Assembly: GCA_021228405.1 (NCBI GenBank) | Contig: JAJQRF010000010.1 | Span: 62,001 to 126,000, forward strand | DNA length: 64,000 bases | Direction of reading: 5' to 3' | DNA from: Pyrinomonadaceae bacterium | Lineage (GTDB): Bacteria > Acidobacteriota > Blastocatellia > Pyrinomonadales > Pyrinomonadaceae | Shown: positions 9,700 through 17,697 of the stretch, in pieces | Position numbering within the stretch: position 1 is the first letter of the stretch | Layout: every line of letters starts with the position of its first letter | Made by a program: the position numbers and the translations under genes | Notes under the pieces: model-generated | Told to the model about the DNA's origin: nothing | Seen by the model: the letters and a program-made list of their open reading frames with translations, nothing else | Database searches by the model: none

Positions 9700-9794
9700 T
9701 TCTTAAAAATTGAAATTTGAAAGCGGAAAATGGAAAATGATTTTAAGCAATTGTCACAAAATCGTTTTTCATTTTCCATTTTTCACTTTTTTAG

Positions 9795-10258
9795 TAGTCG
9801 GACAAACTTCAGTTTGTCCCTTCGCGTTCGGATTCTCTGAACTTAAAGCGGCAAACTGAAGTTCTGTTCAAAATAAAACTAACACAAAAGTTCTGAAAGG
9901 GCTTTGCCCGCTGATGTGCGGAAAGACTTTGCCTTTCCGTAAATCGCTTTCTAAAGATTTGAGGCTCCGCCTCCGAATCAAACAGGATGCAAAGCCTCGG
10001 AAATCGGGAAGAATCTCCCGGAAAGACAAAGTCTTTCCGCACATCGGGCGGCAAAGCCGCAATTGTTAGATTTAATTTGAACTGAACATAAGTTCGCCGG
10101 ACTTTTTTCGGCTCGAAATCGTTTTCTATTTTTCAATTTGGACTTTTTCGATAGCCGGACAAACTTCAGTTTGTCCCTTCGTGTTCAGATTCTCTAAACT
10201 TAAAGCGGCAAACTGAAGTTTGCCGGACTTTTTTCGGCTCGAAATCGTTTTCTATTTT
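9795..10258. repeat. direct repeat pair, first copy split by an insertion
   Basis: A roughly 107-bp sequence starting TAGCCGGACAAACTTCAGT and ending GAAATCGTTTTCTATTTT is complete at 10152-10258. A first copy begins at 9795, stops at AAACTGAAGTT (9863) and resumes at AAGTTCGCCGGAC (10090). The unit contains the palindrome CAAACTTCAGTTTG, which also occurs near 13300 and 50019. It has no coding frame and is a dispersed repeat family of this genome. Confidence 0.85.
9864..10089. mobile_element. 226-bp MITE with 5-bp target duplication
   Basis: The insert lies between two AAGTT copies (9859-9863 and 10090-10094). Its ends are inverted (TGTTCA at both termini, plus a related AAAT-AAA-CTAACA block inside). 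The interior is a long palindrome: GCTTTGCCCGCTGATGTGCG (9901-9920) and its partner at 10039-10058, with GGAAAGACTTTG pairing with CAAAGTCTTTCC. There is no transposase, so it would have to be mobilised in trans. The intact target sequence is present at 10152-10258. Confidence 0.8.
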
Positions 10259-10365
10259 CCGTTTACTCTCTTGTTTTCAACAAAAAATCTTGTAAATAAT
10301 CCGATTTTCCACTAAAATCGTCACGAAGTTTTATGAAATAATCTAAATCTTGTGAAGGTGTCGCC

Positions 10366-13197
10366 ATGCTCTCACGTAAAGGTCGCATATATTCTTTCGG
10401 TTCGCTGACTTTGGTTGGTTTAGTGTCGTCTTTGGTCGGCGTTTTAACACAATCGCCCGAAGCGGGTGTTGCGGCAGGTGCGGTCACAGTCACGGCGGCA
10501 CAAAGCGGGATTCTTTCGATTCTGCAAGATAAAGGTTTCGACCTGACAATCAAACTTCTCGAAGCGTGCGGAGCGATCGGACTCGAATTAGGTGCCGATG
10601 ATGCGCGGCAAGTCTTACTCGAAGTTTCAAAAAAGCTCAAAGACAATGACGGAGCGCAAAATCACGATATTGCAAAAGCCGTTCGCCAAGCGATTCTTTC
10701 CATTCTTGAAAGTGAAAAGGAAGAATTAACGGATAAAGACGACAAAGCCTCGATCGAACTAATACTAGAAACGACACAAGCAACCTGGGCTTGGGTCGTT
10801 TTGCTCGAACAAGATAATTTAGTAAGCATTTCCGAGGAAAAAATTCCTTATTTTTTTTCGGTCAAAGCTAATGAAATTACTAAAATAGAATCGCCGGTTA
10901 AAGAAAGTGAATGGAAACTTATTTTACTTGAAATTGCGCGTCAAAATGATTGCAATTTAACTGAAATTTCGCTCAATAAACTTGCACATTCTTTATATTC
11001 AAAATTTCCGCAATCACTCCGCGAAGTTTTTGTACAAGATTTTGCAAACGAAGGCGTTGCTTACGGCAAATTATTGCTCGCTTTGGTCAGCGATATAAAC
11101 GCTTCACAGGCTGAAATTCTCGATGAAATTATCAATGTTTCTAAAAAACTGGATAAATACCACTACGAAAATAGAGAATGGTTCAAAGCACTTTTACAAG
11201 CGATCAAAAATTTATCCAATCCGCCCGATAATTCATCTAATCCGTCCAAAATTCCGACCAAACTTCCCGTTTCGCGGTTTCCGATGCGCGTTCAGTTTTT
11301 TACGGGACGCAAAGATGTTTTGATCGGCATCAAAGATTCGTTGAAAACGCACAAAACTGCCGCGCTTTGCGGTGTTCACGGGCTTGGGAAATCTTCGGTC
11401 GTGACGGAATTTGCTTATTTGAATGAAAATAATTACAAACATATTTTCTTTATTCGCGCCGTCGGTGCGGATTTCGACATTTTTATCGGCGAAATTGTCA
11501 GCGATCTAAACATTCCGACCGATGAACAGACTACGCCTGCTCAAAAACTGCAAATATTTCAACATTGGCTGGCGGAAAATGATAATTGGCTGTTGATCTT
11601 GGACAATGTTGACGACGTTTTGGCGATAAAAGATTGCAGATTCACCAATCACACAGGCGATGTGGTTTTTACGGCAAATAAATCAGATATTTATGATCTG
11701 GGAAAGCAAGTCAAAATTTTTAAAATGGCGACCGACGAAGCCGCTCAACTTCTTTTGCGTCATAAAAATAAAGATGCCTCAATCACATTGGAAAAGGTTT
11801 CAACCGTTGAAGCCGAAAATGCGCGAAATATTGCCGAACATTTTGGCAATTCACCGCTGGCAATGTCTTTTGTCGGTTCTTATTTGAATAAAAAACGCAA
11901 AACTTTTGCCGAATTTCTCGATAATTACCAAGATCGTGAGAAAAATCTTTTAGCAAATTACGAATTTTTATCGAATTATTTTGAACATTTCAAAGATGCT
12001 GAACGAAAAGCGGTTGCAACGGCTTTTTTGAATACATTCGGGTATATTACGACGGCAAAAAATGATTCCGAAAAAGAAACATTTATCGCTCGCGCGGTTG
12101 ATTCCTACCTGAAAATCAGTGCTTTTGTTGCGCCTGAAAATATTCCCGAAGATTTCTTTATCGAATGTTTGAAAAAACTCGACCCCAAATACATAAATTT
12201 TGTCGAAGATGAAGATTTAATCGATGAAGTAAAGGAAAGACTTTACGAATTTGCCATTTTCGACCGCGATGTCGACCAAAAAACCTTTTCAACGCACCGT
12301 TTAGTTCAAGAAGTAATGCGTTTTAAACTAAAAAATGAAGAAGATCGTTTATTAGAGATCATTTCAGAAACTTTAAATGCAGTTGTTCCCTTTTTTGATT
12401 ACACGAACAAAGAAAAAGTAGAACCTTATTTGGCACATTTGGAAAGTTTTATTGAATATCTGGTCAAGGCAAAAGAAAATTCAGCCGATATTACAAAATT
12501 GGATAATCAATCAACTAATGTGTTGAGTTATAAAATTGCTAGATATAACAAAGATTTTGGGCAATATAACACAGCTAAAAAATATTGTCTTATCTGCCGT
12601 GATATTTGTGAAAAAATTTACGGAAACGAACATCAAGAAACAGCATCGAGCTACTGTAATTTAGGTAATGTTTATTATTCACAAGGCGATTATCCGAATG
12701 CCGAAGAAAATCATCTTAAAGATTTAAAGATTTGCTTAAATATCTTTGGTGAGAATCATCCTTTGACGGCATCGAGCTACAATAATTTAGGTAATGTTTA
12801 TTATTCACAAGGCGATTATCCGAAAGCCGAAGAATATTATCTTAAATCATTGCAGATTAAGTTAAATATTTTTGATGAGAATCATCCCGATATGGCAATG
12901 AGCTACATGGGTTTAGGTCTTGTTTATGATTCACAAGGCGATTATCCGAAAGCCGAAGAAAATCATCTCAAAGCATTGCAGATTAAGTTAAATATTTTTG
13001 GTGAGAATCATCCCTCGACGGCAATGAGCTACAATAATTTAGGTCTTGTTTATGAAAATCAAGATAAATTGATCGAATCTGAAGAATACTATGTAAAAGC
13101 GTTGGAAATTTATCGAAAGTTTTTGTCTGAAAATCATCCTTATATTCTTCAAGTAAAAAATAATTTAAAAATAGTGCGAGAAAAAATGGGAAAGTAA
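10366..13197 (+). CDS. NB-ARC/TPR STAND ATPase, candidate defence or signalling protein
   Basis: 943 residues, ATG preceded by GAAGGTG at 7 bp. Residues 1-60 are rich in Gly, Ala and hydrophobics (GSLTLVGLVSSLVGVL and later stretches) and could be a membrane-active N-terminal module; residues 60-300 are mostly helical with no match I can name. The NB-ARC ATPase follows: G-R-K-D-V-L near 325, Walker A GVHGLGKSS at 336-344, Walker B LLILDNVDD near 409, then F-G-N-S-P-L-A-M-S-F, the GxP motif. Residues about 757-930 hold four nearly identical 42-residue kinesin-light-chain-type TPRs (YNNLGNVYYSQGDYPKAEE). Bacterial STAND ATPases of this plan include antiphage sensors, the TPRs reading a ligand; the role here is inferred. 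The second half is more AT-rich than neighbours, and the gene is bracketed by palindromic repeats. Confidence 0.85.
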   Translation: MLSRKGRIYSFGSLTLVGLVSSLVGVLTQSPEAGVAAGAVTVTAAQSGILSILQDKGFDLTIKLLEACGAIGLELGADDARQVLLEVSKKLKDNDGAQNHDIAKAVRQAILSILESEKEELTDKDDKASIELILETTQATWAWVVLLEQDNLVSISEEKIPYFFSVKANEITKIESPVKESEWKLILLEIARQNDCNLTEISLNKLAHSLYSKFPQSLREVFVQDFANEGVAYGKLLLALVSDINASQAEILDEIINVSKKLDKYHYENREWFKALLQAIKNLSNPPDNSSNPSKIPTKLPVSRFPMRVQFFTGRKDVLIGIKDSLKTHKTAALCGVHGLGKSSVVTEFAYLNENNYKHIFFIRAVGADFDIFIGEIVSDLNIPTDEQTTPAQKLQIFQHWLAENDNWLLILDNVDDVLAIKDCRFTNHTGDVVFTANKSDIYDLGKQVKIFKMATDEAAQLLLRHKNKDASITLEKVSTVEAENARNIAEHFGNSPLAMSFVGSYLNKKRKTFAEFLDNYQDREKNLLANYEFLSNYFEHFKDAERKAVATAFLNTFGYITTAKNDSEKETFIARAVDSYLKISAFVAPENIPEDFFIECLKKLDPKYINFVEDEDLIDEVKERLYEFAIFDRDVDQKTFSTHRLVQEVMRFKLKNEEDRLLEIISETLNAVVPFFDYTNKEKVEPYLAHLESFIEYLVKAKENSADITKLDNQSTNVLSYKIARYNKDFGQYNTAKKYCLICRDICEKIYGNEHQETASSYCNLGNVYYSQGDYPNAEENHLKDLKICLNIFGENHPLTASSYNNLGNVYYSQGDYPKAEEYYLKSLQIKLNIFDENHPDMAMSYMGLGLVYDSQGDYPKAEENHLKALQIKLNIFGENHPSTAMSYNNLGLVYENQDKLIESEEYYVKALEIYRKFLSENHPYILQVKNNLKIVREKMGK
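12634..13095 (+). repeat. near-identical 126-bp TPR-coding repeats
   Basis: Inside the STAND gene, the 126-bp unit (ACGGCATCGAGCTACAATAA region, then TTAGGTAATGTTTATTATTC) recurs about four times with very few differences. Such DNA-level identity suggests recent duplication or gene conversion, so repeat number may vary between strains. Confidence 0.75.
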
Positions 13198-13288
13198 TCA
13201 ATTACGAATTTCAAATTACGAATTACGAATCGGATTTGGGTGATGATTGAAATTTTTGTTGGAGAATATTTTGAGGTCGGTGCATTTT

Positions 13289-13354
13289 GTTCAGAGTTCA
13301 AACTTTAGTTTGGAATTTTTCGGGTAAATTCAAACTGAAGTTTGAACTCTGAAC
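13289..13354. repeat. palindromic repeat of the CAAACTTCAGTTTG family
   Basis: GTTCAGAGTTCAAACTTTAG (13289-13308) pairs with the region ending TTTGAACTCTGAAC (13341-13354), giving a 66-bp hairpin about 90 bp past the STAND stop. It could act as a transcription terminator. A related core occurs at 9795, 10152 and 50014. Confidence 0.8.
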
Positions 13355-13399
13355 GGTTTTTTCTGCACAATTTTTTATTTTTTTGGCTCTTTTTTTTGC

Positions 13400-13609
13400 T
13401 GAATTGGCACAAATTTTTATTTTTTGTGCCAATTCTTCATTTTTTTGTTGCAGAATTTCTTTTTTTTGGCACATTTTTTTAAAATTTGTGCCAATTTCTT
13501 CTTTAAATTGGCTAAAAAAATTGAAATTTGTGCCAATTTTTCTTATTAATTGGCACAAATTTTCTTTTTTTGTGCCGATTATTTTGCAAATTGTGCCGTA
13601 AATTAAGAT
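13400..13609. repeat. degenerate 21-bp tandem array with strand-flipped core
   Basis: Ten 21-bp units start at 13400, 13421, 13442 and so on to 13589. The core appears as TTGGCACAAATT in some units and as its reverse complement AATTTGTGCCAA in others, so the array can fold on itself in many ways. It is very T-rich on the plus strand. The minus strand is open for 86 codons as an imperfect heptad protein (KKEILQQKNEELAQKIK), but with no convincing ribosome site. Confidence 0.85.
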
Positions 13610-13848
13610 TTTTTGAAAAAATTTTATCGTTAAATGATTTATTTCAGGGCATTTGTATTAATATAGTAAAATTTTGTTATAAATATAATGCAAAATTTAG
13701 TCGGGTTGGGTGTCATATAGAAAATGATCGAAAGAAAATGTTTAATTCCGAATGTTTTTGATTTCGGTTATGGCTTCCCCTAGTTCTTGAAAAGTTAAAG
13801 ATAGGGTTTTTCGCAAATAATTTTGCAGAATTAAATGGAGAAACTTTT

Positions 13849-13869
13849 ATGTCGAAGAAATATTATTAA
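13849..13869 (+). CDS. six-residue leader MSKKYY, or the broken N-terminus of the next gene
   Basis: ATGGAGAAACTTTT carries GGAG 8 bp before the ATG at 13849. Six codons (MSKKYY) are followed by TAA directly joined to the ATG at 13870, in the same frame. It is either a leader peptide whose termination reloads ribosomes on the next gene, or a premature stop in an originally longer N-terminus. Confidence 0.5.
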   Translation: MSKKYY

Positions 13870-14460
13870 ATGACACCGATCGAATTGTCGGTTTTTATGA
13901 CGAATTTGAATGCAATGGCAGAGGCAAAGAAAGCCGAACTCAGCATTTCCAACGCTTTGTTGTCCGATCTGACCGAGGGTAAAACGGATTTGGATGCCGG
14001 TATCGACGAACGGCAAGCAACGAAAGAAGCCGCTTCCGCCGCCGTGACCGGTTTGAAACAAAAATATAAACGGGCGTTAGCCGCGATTGCCGCGTTGAAT
14101 AAAACGCTGAAAGGAAATAAGAATGCGCCCGCCGAATTGATCGAAATGTTGGGTTTGGATGTCGATGACAACAGTTTGACGGCGATCGTTCCCGTTGCGC
14201 CGACCGATCTGGTCGTTACGGGAAGCTCGAACGGCATAAATCTGCTCAAATGGAGTTCGGGCGGAAACAAACCGCGCACGACTTATATCGTCGAAGCAAA
14301 AATAGGCGATGCACCCGATTATGTTTTTGTCAAAGCAACCACGAAAACGCGCTTTGAACACAAAAATCAAACGCCCGGCGTAAAGGCTCTGTATCGCGTC
14401 AAAGCCGTTCACGGCGATCTCGAAAGCGATTGTTCCAACGAAGCCGTCGTTTATAACTAA
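13870..14460 (+). CDS. hypothetical protein with fibronectin-III-like C-terminus
   Basis: 196 residues, no signal peptide. Residues 1-85 are helical (MTPIELSVFMTNLNAMAEAKKAELS, then AAVTGLKQKYKRALAAIAAL). Residues about 105-196 form a beta-sandwich of fn3 type: P-T-D-L-V-V-T-G, then I-N-L-L-K-W-S-S, Y-I-V-E-A-K, L-Y-R-V-K-A-V-H-G and a final S-N-E-A-V-V-Y. The only ribosome site sits before the upstream mini-ORF, so translation probably depends on it. Its helical N-terminus plus beta C-terminus resembles the unrelated-looking protein at 26986 in plan only. Function unknown. Confidence 0.75.
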   Translation: MTPIELSVFMTNLNAMAEAKKAELSISNALLSDLTEGKTDLDAGIDERQATKEAASAAVTGLKQKYKRALAAIAALNKTLKGNKNAPAELIEMLGLDVDDNSLTAIVPVAPTDLVVTGSSNGINLLKWSSGGNKPRTTYIVEAKIGDAPDYVFVKATTKTRFEHKNQTPGVKALYRVKAVHGDLESDCSNEAVVYN

Positions 14461-14478
14461 ACGGAAAATTATTCAGCT

Positions 14479-14512
14479 AAAAGCGCAAGCCATTTGGTTT
14501 GCGCTTTTTTAT
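14479..14512 (+). terminator. intrinsic terminator
   Basis: AAAAGCGCAAGC pairs with GTTTGCGCTTTT and is followed by a T-run. It starts 18 bp after the stop of the fn3-like gene. Confidence 0.8.
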
Positions 14513-14536
14513 TATGTGCAGAAATGAGCCAAAAAA

Positions 14537-14717
14537 ACTCCCCTCCTTTCAAAGGAGTGGTGGACGCGCTTCGCGGACGGGGTGGTTTTTATTTAGTAAT
14601 AGCTAATCTTATTTGAGAATGCGGCGGTTTGATTTTTACTTTAATCAATCGAAATTCTAAACTTGCCGCAACCACCCCGTCGCGTTGCGACACCTCTCCT
14701 TTGAAAGGAGGGGAGCT
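14537..14717. repeat. large inverted repeat between convergent genes
   Basis: Left arm 14537-14587 starts AACTCCCCTCCTTTCAAAGG and ends GGGGTGGTT; right arm 14670-14717 starts AACCACCCCGTCGCG and ends GGAGGGGAG. The arms are about 50 bp and flank an AT-rich centre of about 80 bp. The arms differ in the GACGCGCTTCGCGGAC segment. It is non-coding and resembles dispersed palindromic repeats known from several phyla. It separates the fn3-like gene from the convergent PBP gene. Confidence 0.8.
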
Positions 14718-14762
14718 TTGTTTTATTGATTTGATTTTATTTTTCGGTGTTTGGGATTTTGT

Positions 14763-17594
14763 TTATTTGCCGACGTGGAAAGTGCAAAAGTCCTTTGGTT
14801 CGCTTCCCTGTTTAAATGTTTGCGCTTTTTTGTCGGGACAATTTTTCGTCGCGCGCATTCCCGTCAGCGGACAGATCATTATCGTTAATTGTTTATCTGA
14901 TTCGAGCACGGTGTTGTCGTCTTTTAAGTTCGGCGCGTTCGGTTGATTGCCTTTTTTGTTTTGTTCTTCTTCCCAGGTGGCAAAAGGTGTCGCGGTGGCT
15001 TGCGGTTTCGGTTCGCCGTTGTCGTCAGTCGGCTGTTCGTCGGTCGGGAGCAAAACTTTATTGGGCACTGTGCCCATTATAAAAAGCTCGACGCGGCGAA
15101 ATTCGGCGGGAACGTCCGTGACGTAAATCTCTTTCGGTTCGGGATTGTCCAAAATTTCTTCCGTTTGAGCCGAATTTGTCGGTTCTTTGGCTTTTTTCTT
15201 TTCCTTTTCGTTCTCGATTTTTACTTTTTGGGCTTCCGCGTCGTCTAATTCGCGTATTAATTTGCCGTTGCGGGTGTCGATCTCGGCTTTTTTGATCCCG
15301 ACGGGCATTTGCCAATCACCATTCCATTCGGGATGTCGTTCCAACGCTTCTTTCATAAAATCCGCCCAGACGGGCATTGCCGAATCCGAACCTTTCATTC
15401 CCAGATCGTCGCCGTTATCGAATCCGACATAAACGACGCAAACCAATTCGGGCGTAAAACCTGCAAACCAACCGTCGCGCGAAGTTCCCGTTTTTCCCGC
15501 AAAAGCCGTTTTGCCTTCCGTGTTGCGAAATCCCCAGGCTTGCGCTTCCGCCGCCGTTCCGCGATTTATCACGTCCTTCATAATGTCGTCCATAATGTAG
15601 GCGACATCGGGACGCAAAACCGTTTTCTTTTCCGTCGTCGGCGCGACGATGAGCTTTCCTTCGCCGTTCGTGATCTGCGTGATCGGCAAAGGCGACACTT
15701 TTTCGCCGAGATTGGCAAATGCCGTGTATGCCGTCGCCATCTGCAAAGGCGTTGCTTCCGCCGTTCCCAAAGCCATTGACGGATATGCTTTTTCGACTTT
15801 CGGAAGTCCGGCTTTTGCTGCCAGATTCATCACTTTGCCGATGTTCAACTGCATCGCAAGGTCAACCGTGATCGTGTTTTTGCTCTTTACGAGCGCGTCA
15901 CGAAGCGTAATTTCCTTGTTTGAAAACGTATCGCCGTAATTGTTGGGCGCGTAAGTGTCTTGGTTGAACGTGAAAACTTTTTTCTCATCCTTGAAAATGC
16001 TCGCGGGGGTGTAAATTCCGGTTCCCGAATCATAAGCCGAATTGATCGCGGTTGCATAAACGAAAGGTTTGAACACCGAACCCGGCTGGCGCATCGCATC
16101 CGTCGCGCGATTGAATTGATTTTCGAGATAATTCTTACCGCCGACCATTGCGACGATCTCGCCCGTTTTCGGACGGATCGCAACGAGTGCGGCGTTCAGA
16201 TTATCGGCTTTTTTGGGGAAATATTTCGAGAGTTTATCCAATCTTTTATTGACAATCTCATAAGCCGCTTTTTGCAGGTCAGGATCGATCGAAGTATATA
16301 CGCGAAGATGTTTGACGGCTTCGGGATCGGAAACCAGTTTCGGCAATTCTTCGATGGCGTATTGCGAAAAATACGGCATTCCCTGCAAATCGCGCTGTGC
16401 CGAAATCTGATGAAGCGTTAATTTCGTATTTCTTGCTTCGTTTTGCTGTTCGGGCGAGATCGCATTCGCTTCGAGCATCGAAGAAAGCACCTGATTGCGC
16501 CGTTCGGTCACGCGTTCGATATTTTTATACGGATTATAACGATTCGGACTGCGGATTATTCCCGCGAGAAATGCCGCTTCCGATAAAGTTAATTGTGAAA
16601 CGTCCTTGCCGAAGTAAACGTTCGACGCTTCGCCGACACCGTAGATCGAAACGCCCGATTGCTGTCCGAGATAAATCTGATTAACGTAAAGCGTAAAAAT
16701 CTCTTCTTTGGAAAGACGCGTTTCCAAAATGACAGACATCAACGCTTCTTTGGCTTTGCGCGTCAGAGTCTGTTCGTTTGAAAGCAGAAGATTTTTGACC
16801 AATTGCTGTGTGATCGAAGAACCGCCTTGATTTGCGAGCGGTGAATTATCTTCTTCCTTTTCGTATCGCCGCCAAAGTGCGCGGGCGATACCGCGAATGT
16901 TGACACCGTAATGCTCGAAAAATGCGCGGTCTTCGGTGACGGTGATCGCTTTCACGAGATGCGGCGGAATGTCGTTAAAAGTGATCGCTTTGCGCCGTCC
17001 GTCGCCTTCTTCGGCAATCGAATTTAAGATTTTGGGTTCAAGTTTTGTTTGTTTGAGCGAATTTCCCGATTCTTTTTCAGAGATCGAAGCGACGGTTTTT
17101 CCGTCTTTTGAAAATTTGACCGTAATTGACGGAAAAACCTGCTTTCCGTCGATCTTTCCCGTAATTCCCGGTTCGATCTCGATCTGATTTTCGCTCGCTT
17201 GATAACGGCTTCGGGAAGCGTCGGCTTGATTATTTTTCTCGACGTAACCTGCCGATTTCAAATAAGCCGTCATTTCTTCAAGCGAGAAATTTTCGCCCGC
17301 GATGAGGTTTTTCGGTGCGGAATAAATGCCCGCCGATTGCGTGTAAACTTCGCCGCTCAAAAGTCTGCGGTCGATCTTGTCCGAATATTCAAACCAAAAA
17401 TAAGTCAGCGTCAAAAACGCCGCGAGAATTGTAAAAGCCGCGAGCGAAATTGTCAGCGGATTAAAGAAAACGCGCAAAATTCTGCGCCAAAGCGGTTTTT
17501 TCGGTGCTTGAAAGGCTTTCACCGGATGCTTGTCGCGCCAATACTTCGGCGGTTTTTTCGGTTTTCGGCTTTTAACTGTTAATGGATTTGGCAT
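14763..17594 (-). CDS. mrcA: class A penicillin-binding protein (PBP1A family)
   Basis: 943 residues; polymerises lipid II glycan strands and cross-links peptides in the periplasm. Basic cytoplasmic N-terminus, one membrane segment about residues 45-72 (PLTISLAAFTILAAFLTLTYF), then a UB2H-like region, then the GT51 transglycosylase (E-D-R-A-F-F-E-H-Y-G with catalytic Glu; G-G-S-S-I-T-Q-Q-L-V-K-N; R-K-x-K-E). The transpeptidase has S-x-x-K in PGSVFKPF, S-x-N in KSKNT and KTGTS. The C-terminal 150 residues are Glu/Lys/Pro-rich and end in a short domain with three Cys (C-P-L-T-G, K-N-C-P-D, D-F-C-T-F-H) not found in the E. coli protein. The start lacks a clear ribosome site. Confidence 0.93.
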   Translation of the reverse strand: MPNPLTVKSRKPKKPPKYWRDKHPVKAFQAPKKPLWRRILRVFFNPLTISLAAFTILAAFLTLTYFWFEYSDKIDRRLLSGEVYTQSAGIYSAPKNLIAGENFSLEEMTAYLKSAGYVEKNNQADASRSRYQASENQIEIEPGITGKIDGKQVFPSITVKFSKDGKTVASISEKESGNSLKQTKLEPKILNSIAEEGDGRRKAITFNDIPPHLVKAITVTEDRAFFEHYGVNIRGIARALWRRYEKEEDNSPLANQGGSSITQQLVKNLLLSNEQTLTRKAKEALMSVILETRLSKEEIFTLYVNQIYLGQQSGVSIYGVGEASNVYFGKDVSQLTLSEAAFLAGIIRSPNRYNPYKNIERVTERRNQVLSSMLEANAISPEQQNEARNTKLTLHQISAQRDLQGMPYFSQYAIEELPKLVSDPEAVKHLRVYTSIDPDLQKAAYEIVNKRLDKLSKYFPKKADNLNAALVAIRPKTGEIVAMVGGKNYLENQFNRATDAMRQPGSVFKPFVYATAINSAYDSGTGIYTPASIFKDEKKVFTFNQDTYAPNNYGDTFSNKEITLRDALVKSKNTITVDLAMQLNIGKVMNLAAKAGLPKVEKAYPSMALGTAEATPLQMATAYTAFANLGEKVSPLPITQITNGEGKLIVAPTTEKKTVLRPDVAYIMDDIMKDVINRGTAAEAQAWGFRNTEGKTAFAGKTGTSRDGWFAGFTPELVCVVYVGFDNGDDLGMKGSDSAMPVWADFMKEALERHPEWNGDWQMPVGIKKAEIDTRNGKLIRELDDAEAQKVKIENEKEKKKAKEPTNSAQTEEILDNPEPKEIYVTDVPAEFRRVELFIMGTVPNKVLLPTDEQPTDDNGEPKPQATATPFATWEEEQNKKGNQPNAPNLKDDNTVLESDKQLTIMICPLTGMRATKNCPDKKAQTFKQGSEPKDFCTFHVGK

Positions 17595-17697
17595 TTTCGG
17601 TTTGTTGTTTTAGATTTAGTGAGAAATCTTTTCGAGGTGGTTGCCCGATTAAATTCTAATTGTTGCAGAGGGTTAATGTCTAGTCTTTTTGAAAGCA

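Noticed and set aside
13298-13558. 86-codon minus-strand frame in the T-rich array
   Set aside because: Lys/Asn composition follows from the T-rich repeat; no start signal.
14537-14717. Large inverted repeat taken for an insertion sequence
   Set aside because: Only about 180 bp and no transposase frame between the arms.
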